Shown here piece by piece: positions 1 through 7,254 of a stretch of DNA of 34,069 nt. The DNA comes from Photobacterium obscurum. GTDB lineage: Bacteria > Pseudomonadota > Gammaproteobacteria > Enterobacterales > Vibrionaceae. Position 1 is the first letter of the stretch; each line of letters opens with the position of its first letter. A program made the position numbers and the translations under genes. The notes under the pieces were generated by a model, which saw only the letters and a list, made by a program, of their open reading frames with translations, was not told the DNA's origin and made no database searches. Location of the stretch: the NCBI RefSeq assembly GCF_026191635.1, contig NZ_JAKRRW010000035.1, positions 1 to 34,069 on the forward strand, given 5' to 3'.

Positions 1-89
1 GCAGTTCTGTCCATGACTGTCCTGGCTAGGACGTCATGCTAGCTTTCCTAAAATCCTAGTTGGCCAATTATACACGATAGGAGGTCAAC

Positions 90-754
90 ATGAGGAAGCA
101 ATCATCAGGGGCATGTAGCGGCATAAAAAGGCCATTTAAACTAGAAGAAATCGGGCGAATCAGAACTCGATTAGAACTTGAAAATGACTGATGCAGTTTG
201 CGCTACTTAATCTGGCCATTGATAGTAAATTGAGATCCAGCGATTTACTAAAACTTCATGTATACGATGTTTCATCTCTAGGAGTGATTTATGAGAGGGT
301 GCAATGCGTCCAGCAGAAAACTGGTACTGATGTTCATTACGAGATCACGCCCAGAACGCAGCAAGTTATCAGTCGATGGATTTTTTCAGTATCTCTAGAA
401 GCAAGCAGTTACCTTTTTCCAAGTGCCAGTCGAAAGGGGCAACCTATAAGCTACTCGTTTTATCGTTCAATTATCAGGAATTGGGCAAGCAAACTGGGGT
501 TGAATGCAGATTATTATGGAACGCATTCCATGCGTTGCACTAAAGCCACATTAATCTACGCTAGGACAAAGAACATCAGGGCTGTGCAACCCTTGTTGGG
601 TCATTTTAAGTTAGATAACACTATTCGTTACCTTGACGTTGAGTTGGAGGACGCCCTGAGGCTATCAGAGCAAACCGGCTGCGAGAGGTGGCAATTCAGG
701 CTGCTCGAATGGTGTAGCCTTGGTCAACAACCAGTTGGGCGGCTTCAAGTTTAA
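90..754 (+). pseudogene. Small tyrosine recombinase (integrase-like), frameshifted and 3'-truncated
   Basis: A strong AGGAGG lies 5 bases before the ATG at 90. The first frame encodes a start beginning MRKQ and running through FKLEEIGRIRTRLELE, then hits TGA at 189-191. The reading continues in another frame from 191 with NLAIDSKLRSSDLLKL and the recombinase C-terminal box (THSMRCTKA, LLGHFKLDNTIRYL). This matches the roughly 200-residue family of minimal tyrosine recombinases that lack a separate arm-binding domain. In these the active site is R, H-x-x-R, H and Y. Here THSMR keeps the H-x-x-R arginine, LLGH keeps the histidine and RYL holds the tyrosine. The natural end should fall just after LSEQT near position 680. 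The last ~25 codons to 754 are antisense IS sequence read through. The frameshift and the IS-derived tail argue that it is inactive. Confidence 0.8.
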
Positions 755-863
755 ATTCTGGGTCGAAAGTACGTCTTGTGCTTTTAGTCATTGTGTCACC
801 TGTTATGTATTGAGGCGATGATATCACCTCTTATCAGGTGGCCAAATTAACTATGTCACTTCA
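697..863 (-). mobile_element. IS3-family remnant: left terminal repeat plus start of OrfA
   Basis: Read on the minus strand, a terminal sequence beginning TGAAGTGACATAGTTAATT at 863 is followed by an ATG at 791. The translation from there starts MTKSTRRTFDPEFKLEAAQL and continues VVDQGYTIRAA before stopping near 697. This is the characteristic N-terminus of IS3-family OrfA, the helix-turn-helix protein that joins OrfB to form the transposase. The rest of OrfA, all of OrfB and the other terminal repeat are absent, so this is a one-ended deletion scar. It abuts the 3' end of the tyrosine recombinase and was probably the event that truncated it. Confidence 0.75.
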
Positions 864-901
864 GTACCTGATTATGGGTACCTGAGGCTCCAGGATGCAT
901 A

Positions 902-1075
902 TTAAGTAGATTTATTCCTTCGAAGAAATACGACCCTTTTATGTTCGTCACACTTGGGGCGAGTGAAACCTTTAAGATTAAAGTTATAACACTCGCTGAC
1001 ATGGTGCTCTAGTGATAACGAAAAATTATCATCTTTATAATTATTGATAATTTTAAATAATTCAAAGTGCTCCAT
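902..1075 (-). CDS. Possible small hypothetical protein (57 aa)
   Basis: The frame starts at an ATG at 1075 with a good ribosome-binding site (GGAGAG, 5 bases upstream on the minus strand) and begins MEHFELFKIINNYKDDNFSL. It contains two cysteines and a basic tail (CDEHKRVVFLRRNKST). No family is recognised. It is divergent from the VOC gene at 1131, and its start lies within the region that should hold that gene's promoter. The AT-rich composition resembles accessory DNA. It could be a real small gene, the end of a decayed longer gene, or chance. The ribosome-binding site is the main support. Confidence 0.3.
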   Translation of the reverse strand: MEHFELFKIINNYKDDNFSLSLEHHVSECYNFNLKGFTRPKCDEHKRVVFLRRNKST

Positions 1076-1130
1076 ATACTCTCTCCATCGAAACAAGACA
1101 ACGAAACAGTTAACGGCATTTGGAGCCATT

Positions 1131-1616
1131 ATGAAAATGAATCACGTAGGTATCATGGTTGGCGATATGGACAAAGCGGTTGAGTTCTATACTCAGGCTC
1201 TAGGTTTAAAAATCGTCATGAACAACACCAAGGTCGTTGAAGAGCGTGAAACTGCCATCGGCCGCATGTGTATTGCGGTATTTGGTGAAGGTTTCAAAGG
1301 TTTCAATATTGCTCATCTGGTTACTACAGATGGTATTGGCGTTGAACTATTTGAAATGAAAGAGCGCCAAGAGCGCCACGAAGTTGACTTCTCTCGCCTT
1401 GGTATTTTCCACTTCTGTCTGCAAACTGACGACTTTGAAGGCGTGATTGAACGCACTGAAAAATTCGGCGGTAAAGTACGTATGGACATCATGCGTTACC
1501 ACCCTGAAGACGATAGCAAACCAGCGAAAATGGTCTACCTAGAAGACCCATTCGGAAACCTATTCGAACTTTACTCGCACACATACGAAGAAACATACGC
1601 TTCTGACTACGAGTAA
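1131..1616 (+). CDS. VOC-superfamily (glyoxalase/dioxygenase-like) metalloprotein
   Basis: A 161-residue protein beginning MKMNHVGIMVGDMDKAVEFY, a typical opening of the vicinal oxygen chelate fold with paired beta-alpha-beta-beta-beta modules. The likely metal ligands are H5 in the first strand, E72 or E75 in VELFEM, H94 in the FHFC strand opening the second module, and E146 in the NLFELYS end motif. The ligands suggest a lactoylglutathione-lyase-like or related lyase/dioxygenase activity, but the substrate cannot be read. The ATG at 1131 is chosen over an upstream in-frame start at 1044 because GGAG lies 6 bases before it and the family begins here. A strong hairpin terminator follows at 1631. 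Codon use looks like host chromosome, unlike the AT-rich cassettes. Confidence 0.85.
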   Translation: MKMNHVGIMVGDMDKAVEFYTQALGLKIVMNNTKVVEERETAIGRMCIAVFGEGFKGFNIAHLVTTDGIGVELFEMKERQERHEVDFSRLGIFHFCLQTDDFEGVIERTEKFGGKVRMDIMRYHPEDDSKPAKMVYLEDPFGNLFELYSHTYEETYASDYE

Positions 1617-1630
1617 ATAGAAACTAAATC

Positions 1631-1660
1631 AAAAAGGTTGGCTCTAGAGTCAACCTTTTT
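1631..1660 (+). terminator. Rho-independent terminator after the VOC gene
   Basis: The stem AAAAAGGTTGGCTC pairs imperfectly with GAGTCAACCTTTTT around a short CTAGA-type loop and ends in a T run, 15 bases after the stop codon at 1616. Confidence 0.85.
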
Positions 1661-1771
1661 GTTGGGTGCTACCTTAAAGGTTAGTGATTTGCGCTGAAAA
1701 ATCTTATCACTCCCCAAAATAAGTAATAAAACAGGCGATAGCCTAATTAAAACGATGCATTCGGAGAAAGT

Positions 1772-2067
1772 ATGAGTATTCCAAATTTTGCTGTGGGTAC
1801 CTTTCGCTTACAAGGTGAATCTGTCATTAACTCGGTGAAAAATGCGCTAGAACTTGGTTATCGCGCTGTGGATACCGCGCAAATCTATGATAATGAAGCC
1901 GAGGTGGGCCAAGCGATTCAAGAAAGTGGTGTAGAGCGTAAGATGCTGTTTATTAGCACTAAATTTTGGTTGATAGATTAAGCAAAGAAAAGCTTATTCC
2001 AAGCTTAAAAGAGAGTTTGGGAAAGTTGAAAACTGAGTATGTCGATCTTACGCTGATTCATTGGCCG
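1772..2067 (+). pseudogene. dkgB: Aldo/keto reductase DkgB-like, truncated at an integron junction
   Basis: The reading from the ATG at 1772 (GGAGAAAGT just upstream) gives an N-terminus like 2,5-diketo-D-gluconate reductase B: GTFRLQGESVINSVKNALEL, then GYRAVDTAQIYDNEAEVGQA. The D and Y of the AKR active site (DTAQIYDNE) are present. The frame breaks near 1976, where GATTAAGC replaces an expected GATTTAAGC. Past it the other frame continues as SKEKLIPSLKESLGKLKTEY, then VDLTLIHWP up to 2067, including the lysine-helix and HWP strand. The full protein is about 265 residues; only about 100 are left. After 2067 the DNA switches to the interior of an attC-like site. The gene is therefore dead twice over: a one-base deletion and a 3' replacement. 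Confidence 0.85.
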
Positions 2068-2162
2068 GGCGGCTTGGCATCACAGTTTAGTTGAAGTGAT
2101 TATGTCACAATGGCTTAGCTCAGGGAGCGTAGCGTGTTTCGCCTCTTAATACGGCGTTATGG
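2068..2162 (+). repeat. 3' part of a VCR-like attC site (5' half missing)
   Basis: Immediately after the broken dkgB, the sequence has the composition of an attC variable region: GGCGGCTTGG, then TTATGTCACAATGGCTTA, then a 3' end CTCTTAATACGGC followed by GTTATGG at 2156-2162 (the G^TTRRRY crossover box). The complete attC at 2608-2721 shares GGCGG, TTATGGCACAATGG and CCTTAACGCGGCGTTA. The R'' and L'' boxes expected at the left end are missing, so dkgB and attC were joined by something other than normal cassette insertion. Confidence 0.65.
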
Positions 2163-2180
2163 GGCTGGTAGGTTCAAAAT

Positions 2181-2591
2181 ATGACCGAACAAATTAAAGA
2201 TAGCTGTAAGTACCTAGATTGTGAATATCAGATGCCAGTTTGTTTGGGTATTCCTGTTGATGCCCCTAGGATTGAAGAGCTAAGTAAGACAGAACTTGCT
2301 AGCCTAGATTCAAGCGGGCTTTACCTTTCAACTGCTTGTTGGCGCAATTATATAGCGACATGGGAAATAAGAGAACAGCAATTATTCTTGGCTCAGCTTG
2401 AAGGAAAGTACCGGCTCGTAGATGGGGAACCTTTAGTTGCAAATTGGTTTACAGGGGAGTTTGAATTACCTCAAGGTGAACTGATTGATTGTAACGTAGA
2501 ATTGGGTTTCCAACTCAAATACACAAAGGCAGTAACTCTAAAGTTTGTTTCAGGGGTTTTGGTTGAAAGTGTAGTGCGAGATACCGATTGA
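2181..2591 (+). CDS. Integron cassette protein of unknown function (136 aa)
   Basis: The ATG at 2181 lies 18 bases after the crossover box at 2156-2162 and the stop lies 16 bases before the next attC, which is the tight spacing typical of a gene cassette. The protein begins MTEQIKDSCKYLDCEYQMPV and has no signal peptide or membrane segment. It looks like a small all-beta/alpha soluble domain: a central CWRNYIATWEIREQQLFLAQ stretch, then EGKYRL, NWFTGEFELPQGELI, and a C-terminal strand pair LKYTKAVTLKFVSGVLVESV. I do not recognise the family. Proteins of this type are common passengers in Vibrio superintegrons. No ribosome-binding site stands out (GGTAGG at 2168 is the best candidate). Confidence 0.75.
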   Translation: MTEQIKDSCKYLDCEYQMPVCLGIPVDAPRIEELSKTELASLDSSGLYLSTACWRNYIATWEIREQQLFLAQLEGKYRLVDGEPLVANWFTGEFELPQGELIDCNVELGFQLKYTKAVTLKFVSGVLVESVVRDTD

Positions 2592-2607
2592 ATATCGTTG
2601 GAAAATT

Positions 2608-2721
2608 CGCATACAAGGCGTTCAAGGGTGATTCCCAACGCTGGGCGGTTCGGATTGTGTTTATGGCACAATGGATTACGTTAGGCGGTGGCGAAGGTTA
2701 CACCTTAACGCGGCGTTAGCA
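2608..2721 (+). repeat. attC recombination site (VCR-like)
   Basis: The site opens with an R''/L''-like CGCATACAAGGCGTTCAAGG followed by GTGATTCCCAACGCTGGGCG, features shared with Vibrio cholerae repeats. It closes with CACCTTAACGCGGC and the crossover box GTTAGCA at 2715-2721. The R'' box (CGCATAC) is a poor complement of R', so the site may be partly decayed. It is about 114 bp long, longer than and different in sequence from the attC sites at the right end of the window. Confidence 0.75.
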
Positions 2722-2783
2722 GTTGCCGAGAATATTCAATTCCTGTAAAAAAGCACACCTAGATAAAATAGGAGTGCAGTTGC

Positions 2784-3293
2784 ATGAGTTTAGTCGTACG
2801 ACAAGTAACCATAGACGATGCTCAAGGTATCACAGATATCCTTAACCCAATCATTGTTGAAGGCCTATACACCGTATTAGATACAACATTCACCGTAGAC
2901 GAGGAGAAAGAGTTTATTAAACAGTTCCCCGAACGAGGTGTTTTTACTGTAGCTATAAACTCTGAAAGTTCTAGAGCTATTGGTTTCCAAAATGTAGAGC
3001 CATTTGCGACGTATACTAAAGCCTTTGACCATGTTGGTATTATAGGGACGTTTGTCGATAGCGATAGTCGCGGACAAGGTGTATCTAAACAGTTATTTCA
3101 ATCTACTTTTGAAGTTGCGAAAAGCAAGGGTTATGAAAAGTTGTTTGCTTACGTGCGTAGCGATAATGAACGAGCTTTAGGCGCCTATTTAAATCAGGGG
3201 TTTGAGATTGTTGGTACAGCTAAGAAACACGCGAAAATTGGTGGTATCTACGTTGATGAAGTTCTTATTGAAAAGCTATTGTGCGCACAGTAA
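2784..3293 (+). CDS. GNAT N-acetyltransferase (phosphinothricin-acetyltransferase type)
   Basis: A 169-residue GNAT-fold protein starting MSLVVRQVTIDDAQGITDIL with AGGAG 11 bases upstream. The acetyl-CoA-binding motif A is visible as IIGTFVDSDSRGQGVSKQLF (around residues 84-103). Motif B follows as YEKLFAYVRSDNERALGAYL with NQGFEIVG, the usual end-of-fold signature. It has the layout of the amino-acid or phosphinothricin acetyltransferase group, but the substrate is not predictable. Its start lies 63 bases behind an attC crossover box, so it is probably the next cassette in the left array. Its own attC is not complete: only a faint CCATACAAAGC remains after the stop before a terminator. Confidence 0.85.
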   Translation: MSLVVRQVTIDDAQGITDILNPIIVEGLYTVLDTTFTVDEEKEFIKQFPERGVFTVAINSESSRAIGFQNVEPFATYTKAFDHVGIIGTFVDSDSRGQGVSKQLFQSTFEVAKSKGYEKLFAYVRSDNERALGAYLNQGFEIVGTAKKHAKIGGIYVDEVLIEKLLCAQ

Positions 3294-3325
3294 GAGCAAC
3301 TCCATACAAAGCATTTTACTAAGAG

Positions 3326-3352
3326 GCACCTGATAGCTCAGGTGCTTTTTTT
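3326..3352 (+). terminator. Rho-independent terminator after the GNAT gene
   Basis: An 8-bp stem, GCACCTGA with TCAGGTGC, encloses a four-base loop and is followed by seven T residues. It lies 33 bases after the GNAT stop codon. Confidence 0.85.
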
Positions 3353-3393
3353 CTTCCTGCATAGCATGCCAGCGCACATATGCAGTGGCACTA

Positions 3394-3765
3394 CTAAATT
3401 TCCTTCATGGCTGAAATGACCGAAGGTTCATTGAGCAGATTAAATAACAGACTCTTTGCTGATGCTCTCTGGGAGTCGGATAAGACCTTCTTTGGATTCT
3501 CTCTGGACTGTGTAAGGATGTTTTTGACGAACTTGCTGTTAGTACCGGATAGTTCATACACAAACCTGAGAGTGTCTAGTAACTCACCTTGAGGCAAACT
3601 ATAAACAGCCATCTCACAACCAAGACTATCCATGGAAAGTAGGTTGTTCACTACTACCTTACGCTCAGCATTGAATTTCTCTTTGGCTTCATAGGCATCA
3701 ATCAAAGCCTGCACTCTATCGGCGATAGCTACAGGTACTTTCATTGTTTTAGTTTCATGAGTCAT
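3394..3765 (-). CDS. Hypothetical protein (123 aa), soluble and helical
   Basis: The start at 3765 has AGGAG 8 bases upstream on the minus strand. The protein begins MTHETKTMKVPVAIADRVQA. The KVPVAIADRVQALIDAYE stretch resembles the strand-helix opening of small DNA-binding or regulatory proteins that start with an 'IRVP..IAD.I..LI..Y' pattern, but no second half of such a fold can be assigned. The remainder is predicted mostly helical, with KEKFNAERKVVVNNLL, LLDTLRFVYEL and SQRASAKSLLFNLL. There is no signal peptide or membrane segment. It stands alone between a terminator and a 190-base AT-rich gap. I do not recognise its family. Confidence 0.7.
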   Translation of the reverse strand: MTHETKTMKVPVAIADRVQALIDAYEAKEKFNAERKVVVNNLLSMDSLGCEMAVYSLPQGELLDTLRFVYELSGTNSKFVKNILTQSRENPKKVLSDSQRASAKSLLFNLLNEPSVISAMKEI

Positions 3766-3953
3766 TACTGAGTCTCCTGTTATAGCTGGGATTTAATCAT
3801 TGGCTCAAGTTTACGCGCTAGCTCATGTTTCGGCATCAACTTTAGCGCTAATGTGAGGTAATACATTGTATTGGCTATAGTATGATATTTTGGTATGTAA
3901 TCAACCCAGCATCTTCAGATTGCGTGTTTATCCAATCATGACTAAATATTTCG

Positions 3954-4178
3954 TCACGAAGATTCGATGGTTTTGGGCTTCCAACGAATCCAATTCATAA
4001 GCACCCCTTGTTTCCACATGGCTAGCCCCGAAAGAGTGAGTATAGGAACAGCTCCCCACATAATAATGGTTTCAAATAACAGATTTGAGCTCCAAGGGGA
4101 ATAAATGTAACTCCCCACTAATGCAGCACTGATGAAGTGGATTGCTCTCAATAATTTTCTTAATGTTGTTCCTTTCAT
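3954..4178 (-). CDS. Small inner-membrane protein (74 aa)
   Basis: The start at 4178 is preceded by AGAGGTCACA, a good ribosome-binding site. The protein begins MKGTTLRKLLRAIHFISAAL and has two hydrophobic segments, about residues 12-27 (IHFISAALVGSYIYSP) and 35-53 (LFETIIMWGAVPILTLSGLA), with a basic C-terminal tail. The arginine-rich N-terminus and positive tail suggest both ends are cytoplasmic. The His in the first segment and the SG-A-W pattern recall small membrane proteins related to cytochrome b561-like domains, but there are too few His residues to claim haem binding. Function unknown. Confidence 0.7.
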   Translation of the reverse strand: MKGTTLRKLLRAIHFISAALVGSYIYSPWSSNLLFETIIMWGAVPILTLSGLAMWKQGVLMNWIRWKPKTIESS

Positions 4179-4335
4179 TGTGACCTCTTTGTTTGTGGAC
4201 GTACTAACTGAAGATATTGAACTTCAGGCAAGATTTTTAATGCAACTCAATGCGAGATTGAATATGTCGCAAGCCTTTTTTTCAGAGCGAACGCTATCAA
4301 TTGTTCAATATAAAAAAGATACTGGGCGGCTAGTT

Positions 4336-4842
4336 CTAGACGACTTTTTCCATAATAGGCGACCGGATTAATCCTAACATTGGGATACCGTCTTCATCGT
4401 AGGGTTGAGTGGCTGTCACAAATCCGTATTGGCCGTAGTATTGAGCAAGGTGTGCTTGGGCGGATATGAATATCGACTTGTTTGGCCATTTTTCTTTTGC
4501 TGTTTTAACACTGAATGCCATTAGCTGATGGCCTAATCCTTGACCTCGGTATGTGTGATTGGTGACAACACGACCAATGGCAATATCGTTGGCATCGGCA
4601 GGGATTTGATCATGGACTTCATGGGGATAACCAAGTCCTGGCGGTAAAATCCGGCTATACGCGACCAGCTTATCATCACGATAGCCAAGTACATGAAGAG
4701 TATTGGGAGCAGTGTCTTTGTCATCCAGATCACTATAAGGGCAATTTTGCTCTGTGATGAAAACATCAACACGCAGCTTAAGTAAATCGTACAGTTCAAA
4801 AACCGTTAATGAAGCAAAATCAGTCACTTTCCAGTGCAGCAT
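4336..4842 (-). CDS. elaA: ElaA-family GNAT N-acetyltransferase
   Basis: A 168-residue protein starting MLHWKVTDFASLTVFELYDL. The opening 'W..k.F..L...eLY.ll.lR..VFvvEQ.cpY.d.D..D' is diagnostic of ElaA and is seen here as LRVDVFITEQNCPYSDLDDK. Motif A of GNAT follows as IAIGRVVTNHTYRGQGLGHQ, then ISAQAHLAQYYGQYGFV. The ATG at 4842 is preferred over 4881 because GAGGAGAAT lies just before it and the family starts here. ElaA members are predicted protein or small-molecule acetyltransferases of undefined substrate. The gene is monocistronic, 157 bases from the small membrane protein gene downstream on the same strand. Confidence 0.9.
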   Translation of the reverse strand: MLHWKVTDFASLTVFELYDLLKLRVDVFITEQNCPYSDLDDKDTAPNTLHVLGYRDDKLVAYSRILPPGLGYPHEVHDQIPADANDIAIGRVVTNHTYRGQGLGHQLMAFSVKTAKEKWPNKSIFISAQAHLAQYYGQYGFVTATQPYDEDGIPMLGLIRSPIMEKVV

Positions 4843-4968
4843 TATTATTCTCCTCGTTGAATTGACCGTAATGTAAAGCACCGGAAATACGAGGTCATTT
4901 ACAATTGTTAAGTGACAGCGATTAATTTTGTCTTAGTCGTTATCTCGTCATATGTTTAAGGTTCAATG

Positions 4969-4994
4969 AAAAAAGGCCACGCTTTGTGACCTTT
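4969..4994 (-). terminator. Rho-independent terminator for the gene at 5032-5253
   Basis: On the minus strand the stem AAAGGTCAC pairs with GTGGCCTTT (one G-U-type mismatch) and continues into a run of T residues, 38 bases past the stop codon at 5032. Confidence 0.7.
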
Positions 4995-5031
4995 ACCTAC
5001 GTTAATCAGCTTTGCGTTAGTCAACGAGATT

Positions 5032-5253
5032 CTATCCTAAGTCGATATCACCTTGGCGCACCAGTTTGCAAAAACGAGCATAGTCATGACTGTAGGCACA
5101 AAATGCCGCGGGTGCCGCTGAGTCTGCAGTGAATGCATCAAAGGCTTTGCGTGTTTGCTCCGGAAGTAATAGTGGATCAATTACTTTGAACTGCACATCG
5201 GGAACAGAGAATTCTTTGAGTTCAGGTAGCAAGGTGTCAAGTTCAGTGCTCAT
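5032..5253 (-). CDS. Small hypothetical protein (73 aa)
   Basis: The ATG at 5253 has GGGGAG 6-8 bases upstream on the minus strand and is preferred to the longer frame from 5298. The protein begins MSTELDTLLPELKEFSVPDV and ends YARFCKLVRQGDIDLG. It is acidic, soluble and short, with no recognised motif. A terminator directly downstream supports a real transcription unit. It could be a small regulatory or adaptor protein. The family is not recognised. Confidence 0.6.
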   Translation of the reverse strand: MSTELDTLLPELKEFSVPDVQFKVIDPLLLPEQTRKAFDAFTADSAAPAAFCAYSHDYARFCKLVRQGDIDLG

Positions 5254-5386
5254 ACAGCTATCTCCCCTGTGAATGGCTGCTTGCATCAGTATAGCCAATG
5301 GTAGCTGCCTTGTTTGCTAGCAAGGGCAAGACTATGCTTATGAGTACTTCAATGATGAGTTCTTGGATCAGATAGGATAGTTAGCT

Positions 5387-6196
5387 GTGCTGAATCAACC
5401 AACTAAAAGGGAGCGGGATATCACTCTGATACCAGATATAATCAGAGGCTCTGATTTAATTGATCCGGCGAGCTTGTCAACCACAGAAAAAGAGCACTTT
5501 GTTGATTCTCTGTATCGGCTCCATTCACAAATTTTTGATGGTGTCGAAAGAGCAGATTTTGTTTCATATGTGGTTGATTCACCAGCTGATTGGACCCGTA
5601 TTCGAGTGTATAAAAATAGTTTGAACGAGTGGGTGGGTTATTGCTCGGTTCATCGTTTTAACAAGAAGGTATTTGGTCGTTCTTTGGTTATATTTAGAGC
5701 TGAGGCTGGGATCTTAAGATCATACCGTGGAAGAAGCCAAACGCTGTGGTTTGCTTTTAACGAAGCCATTAAGTATCGAATAAGGCATCCTTTCAGTGAA
5801 ATTTATTATCTGGGTTCTTTTGTTCACCCCTCTGTGCTGTATATGTTTTCTCGATACTTTAGTAAATACTATCCTCGAGCAGACACACCAACTCCGCCGT
5901 TAATAAAAGACTTGATGTTGGAATTGGCAAAGGTTTTCAACATTGAACCGGTCGAGAAGCAGGATGAGCTAGCCAGAAAGGTAGGATGGGTAACCAAGGA
6001 GTCAGTCGAAGATAGAGCATTTTGGCAGAATCATCCGCACCCGGTTGTAAAATTGTATATTGAGACAAACCCCGGATATATTTATGGAAATGGCCTGCTA
6101 ACCCTTGTCCCACTCGCGTTCGGAAATATCTTTATATCGTTAGCTAAATACTTAAATAATAAGCTGAAGAAACGCTTGTTTGATAGTAATGATTGA
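5387..6196 (+). CDS. Conserved-looking hypothetical protein (269 aa), possibly GNAT-related
   Basis: The frame begins at a GTG at 5387 (MLNQPTKRERDITLIPDIIR) with AGGAT about 10 bases upstream. No nearer ATG gives a sensible start. The middle part, WTRIRVYKNSLNEWVGYCSV then HRFNKKVFGRSLVIFRAEAG and ILRSYRGRSQTLWFAFNEAI, resembles a beta-strand hairpin followed by a GNAT-like R-G-R-S loop and helix. An acetyltransferase-type fold is possible but unproven. The C-terminal ~40 residues contain a hydrophobic stretch (GLLTLVPLAFGNIFISLAKY, about 238-257) and a basic tail, so the protein may associate with the membrane. It stops 2 bases before the convergent LysR gene. Function unknown. Confidence 0.75.
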   Translation: MLNQPTKRERDITLIPDIIRGSDLIDPASLSTTEKEHFVDSLYRLHSQIFDGVERADFVSYVVDSPADWTRIRVYKNSLNEWVGYCSVHRFNKKVFGRSLVIFRAEAGILRSYRGRSQTLWFAFNEAIKYRIRHPFSEIYYLGSFVHPSVLYMFSRYFSKYYPRADTPTPPLIKDLMLELAKVFNIEPVEKQDELARKVGWVTKESVEDRAFWQNHPHPVVKLYIETNPGYIYGNGLLTLVPLAFGNIFISLAKYLNNKLKKRLFDSND

Positions 6197-6198
6197 AC

Positions 6199-7104
6199 CT
6201 ACTGGTGCTTACCAAGTCGCTTATTCCCTTCGGCAACCATTAGATCATATAGGCTGCGAGCCGCCGGCCCGGTTTTAGCTCCTTTGGGTAAAGTAATATG
6301 AATTGGCACTTGGTAGCGATTGGCGCCTTCGATAGATAGCCGCACAATGTCATCGCAATTCATTTCTTCTATCATGTGTTCGGGCAGGCGAGAGAAACCC
6401 AGCCCTGCTGTAACGGCTTGCCAGGCATGGTCAAAATTATCGACAGTTAGGCGTTGCTGCGATTTTAGCCACCCGACATTTTGTTTATCTTGGCTCTGAT
6501 CTGCGCCTAGGTCACGGATTACAATTTGCGTTTCTGTTGTTAGGTCTCCAAGGCACAAGTTCGTTTTGGTTGCTAGCGGATGATTCTTGGCGACCACGGG
6601 AACCATTGTGACCACGCCAAACACTTCGGCAGGGTGGTTGGTGATTGGAAAGTTAATCAGAGCAATATCTGATTTTCCCGAAAGGACAGCTTCTGTTGTA
6701 CTCGAAAGGGAGGTTTCAATGATTTGTACCGATGTGCTTTTGTTTTGTGAAAAGAACTCGGCCATCGGTTGATATACCCAGTCCCGACAGGCCAAATGGT
6801 CAATAGATACCGTTATTTCAGACTCTATTCCCTGCGACAGTTGCGCACTGAGCACTTCAAGTTCATGAGCTTGCTCTAACATTGAGTTGGCCCTGCGTAG
6901 CAACGATTTACCGTCGTCAGTCAGTACCGCTCTTCGCCCCTTGATGCGTACTAACGATATGCCTAACTGATCTTCCAGTTTCTTGATGGCATAGATTAGC
7001 GTTGTATGGCTTTTGTTTAATTGGGTCGCCGCAGCTTGAATACTTCCCGAACGATCAATCTCATGCAAGGTGAGCCATTGATCTAGTGTGCTTTTGAGTC
7101 TCAT
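6199..7104 (-). CDS. LysR-family transcriptional regulator
   Basis: A 301-residue protein of standard LysR length. The N-terminal winged helix-turn-helix covers about residues 7-66 (LTLHEIDRSGSIQAAATQLN, then KSHTTLIYAIKKLEDQLGIS), with LVRIKGRRAVLTDDGKSLL as wing and linker start. The remaining ~210 residues form the two-lobed effector-binding domain, with SDIALINFPI and the DHAWQAVTAGLGFSRLPEHM loop typical of the family. It is divergent from the YdhR-like monooxygenase at 7255 across a 150-base gap that contains a T-N11-A palindrome, so it probably controls that operon and itself. The effector is unknown; autorepression and co-inducer-dependent activation are family norms, not seen directly. 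Confidence 0.9.
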   Translation of the reverse strand: MRLKSTLDQWLTLHEIDRSGSIQAAATQLNKSHTTLIYAIKKLEDQLGISLVRIKGRRAVLTDDGKSLLRRANSMLEQAHELEVLSAQLSQGIESEITVSIDHLACRDWVYQPMAEFFSQNKSTSVQIIETSLSSTTEAVLSGKSDIALINFPITNHPAEVFGVVTMVPVVAKNHPLATKTNLCLGDLTTETQIVIRDLGADQSQDKQNVGWLKSQQRLTVDNFDHAWQAVTAGLGFSRLPEHMIEEMNCDDIVRLSIEGANRYQVPIHITLPKGAKTGPAARSLYDLMVAEGNKRLGKHQ

Positions 7105-7150
7105 CGGTCGATTTTTTCCACAGTAATGCGCGAAATATTGAACTTTAATG

Positions 7151-7165
7151 TCTATTTTTTATAGA
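7151..7165. promoter_or_regulatory. Candidate LysR-type operator (T-N11-A palindrome)
   Basis: TCTATTTTTTATAGA is a perfect 5-bp inverted repeat with the T-N11-A spacing used by LysR proteins. It lies between the divergent LysR gene (start at 7104) and the monooxygenase gene (start at 7255). Assignment rests on position and symmetry only. Confidence 0.45.
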
Positions 7166-7254
7166 TATGATTATTGCACATATCGACGAGAGAGTTCAGG
7201 TTTGAGGGCATACTCGCGAATCATTATCCAATGCTAAAAACGGAGCAATTAATC

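Noticed and set aside
3780..3866. 28-codon frame ending just before the gene at 3765 (starts MYYLTLALKLMPKHELARKL)
   Set aside because: It has no ribosome-binding site or recognised family. It could be the end of a lost gene, but is too short to call.
4132..4371. 79-codon plus-strand frame between the membrane protein and ElaA genes
   Set aside because: It overlaps two well-supported minus-strand genes, has no ribosome-binding site and its sequence is not protein-like.
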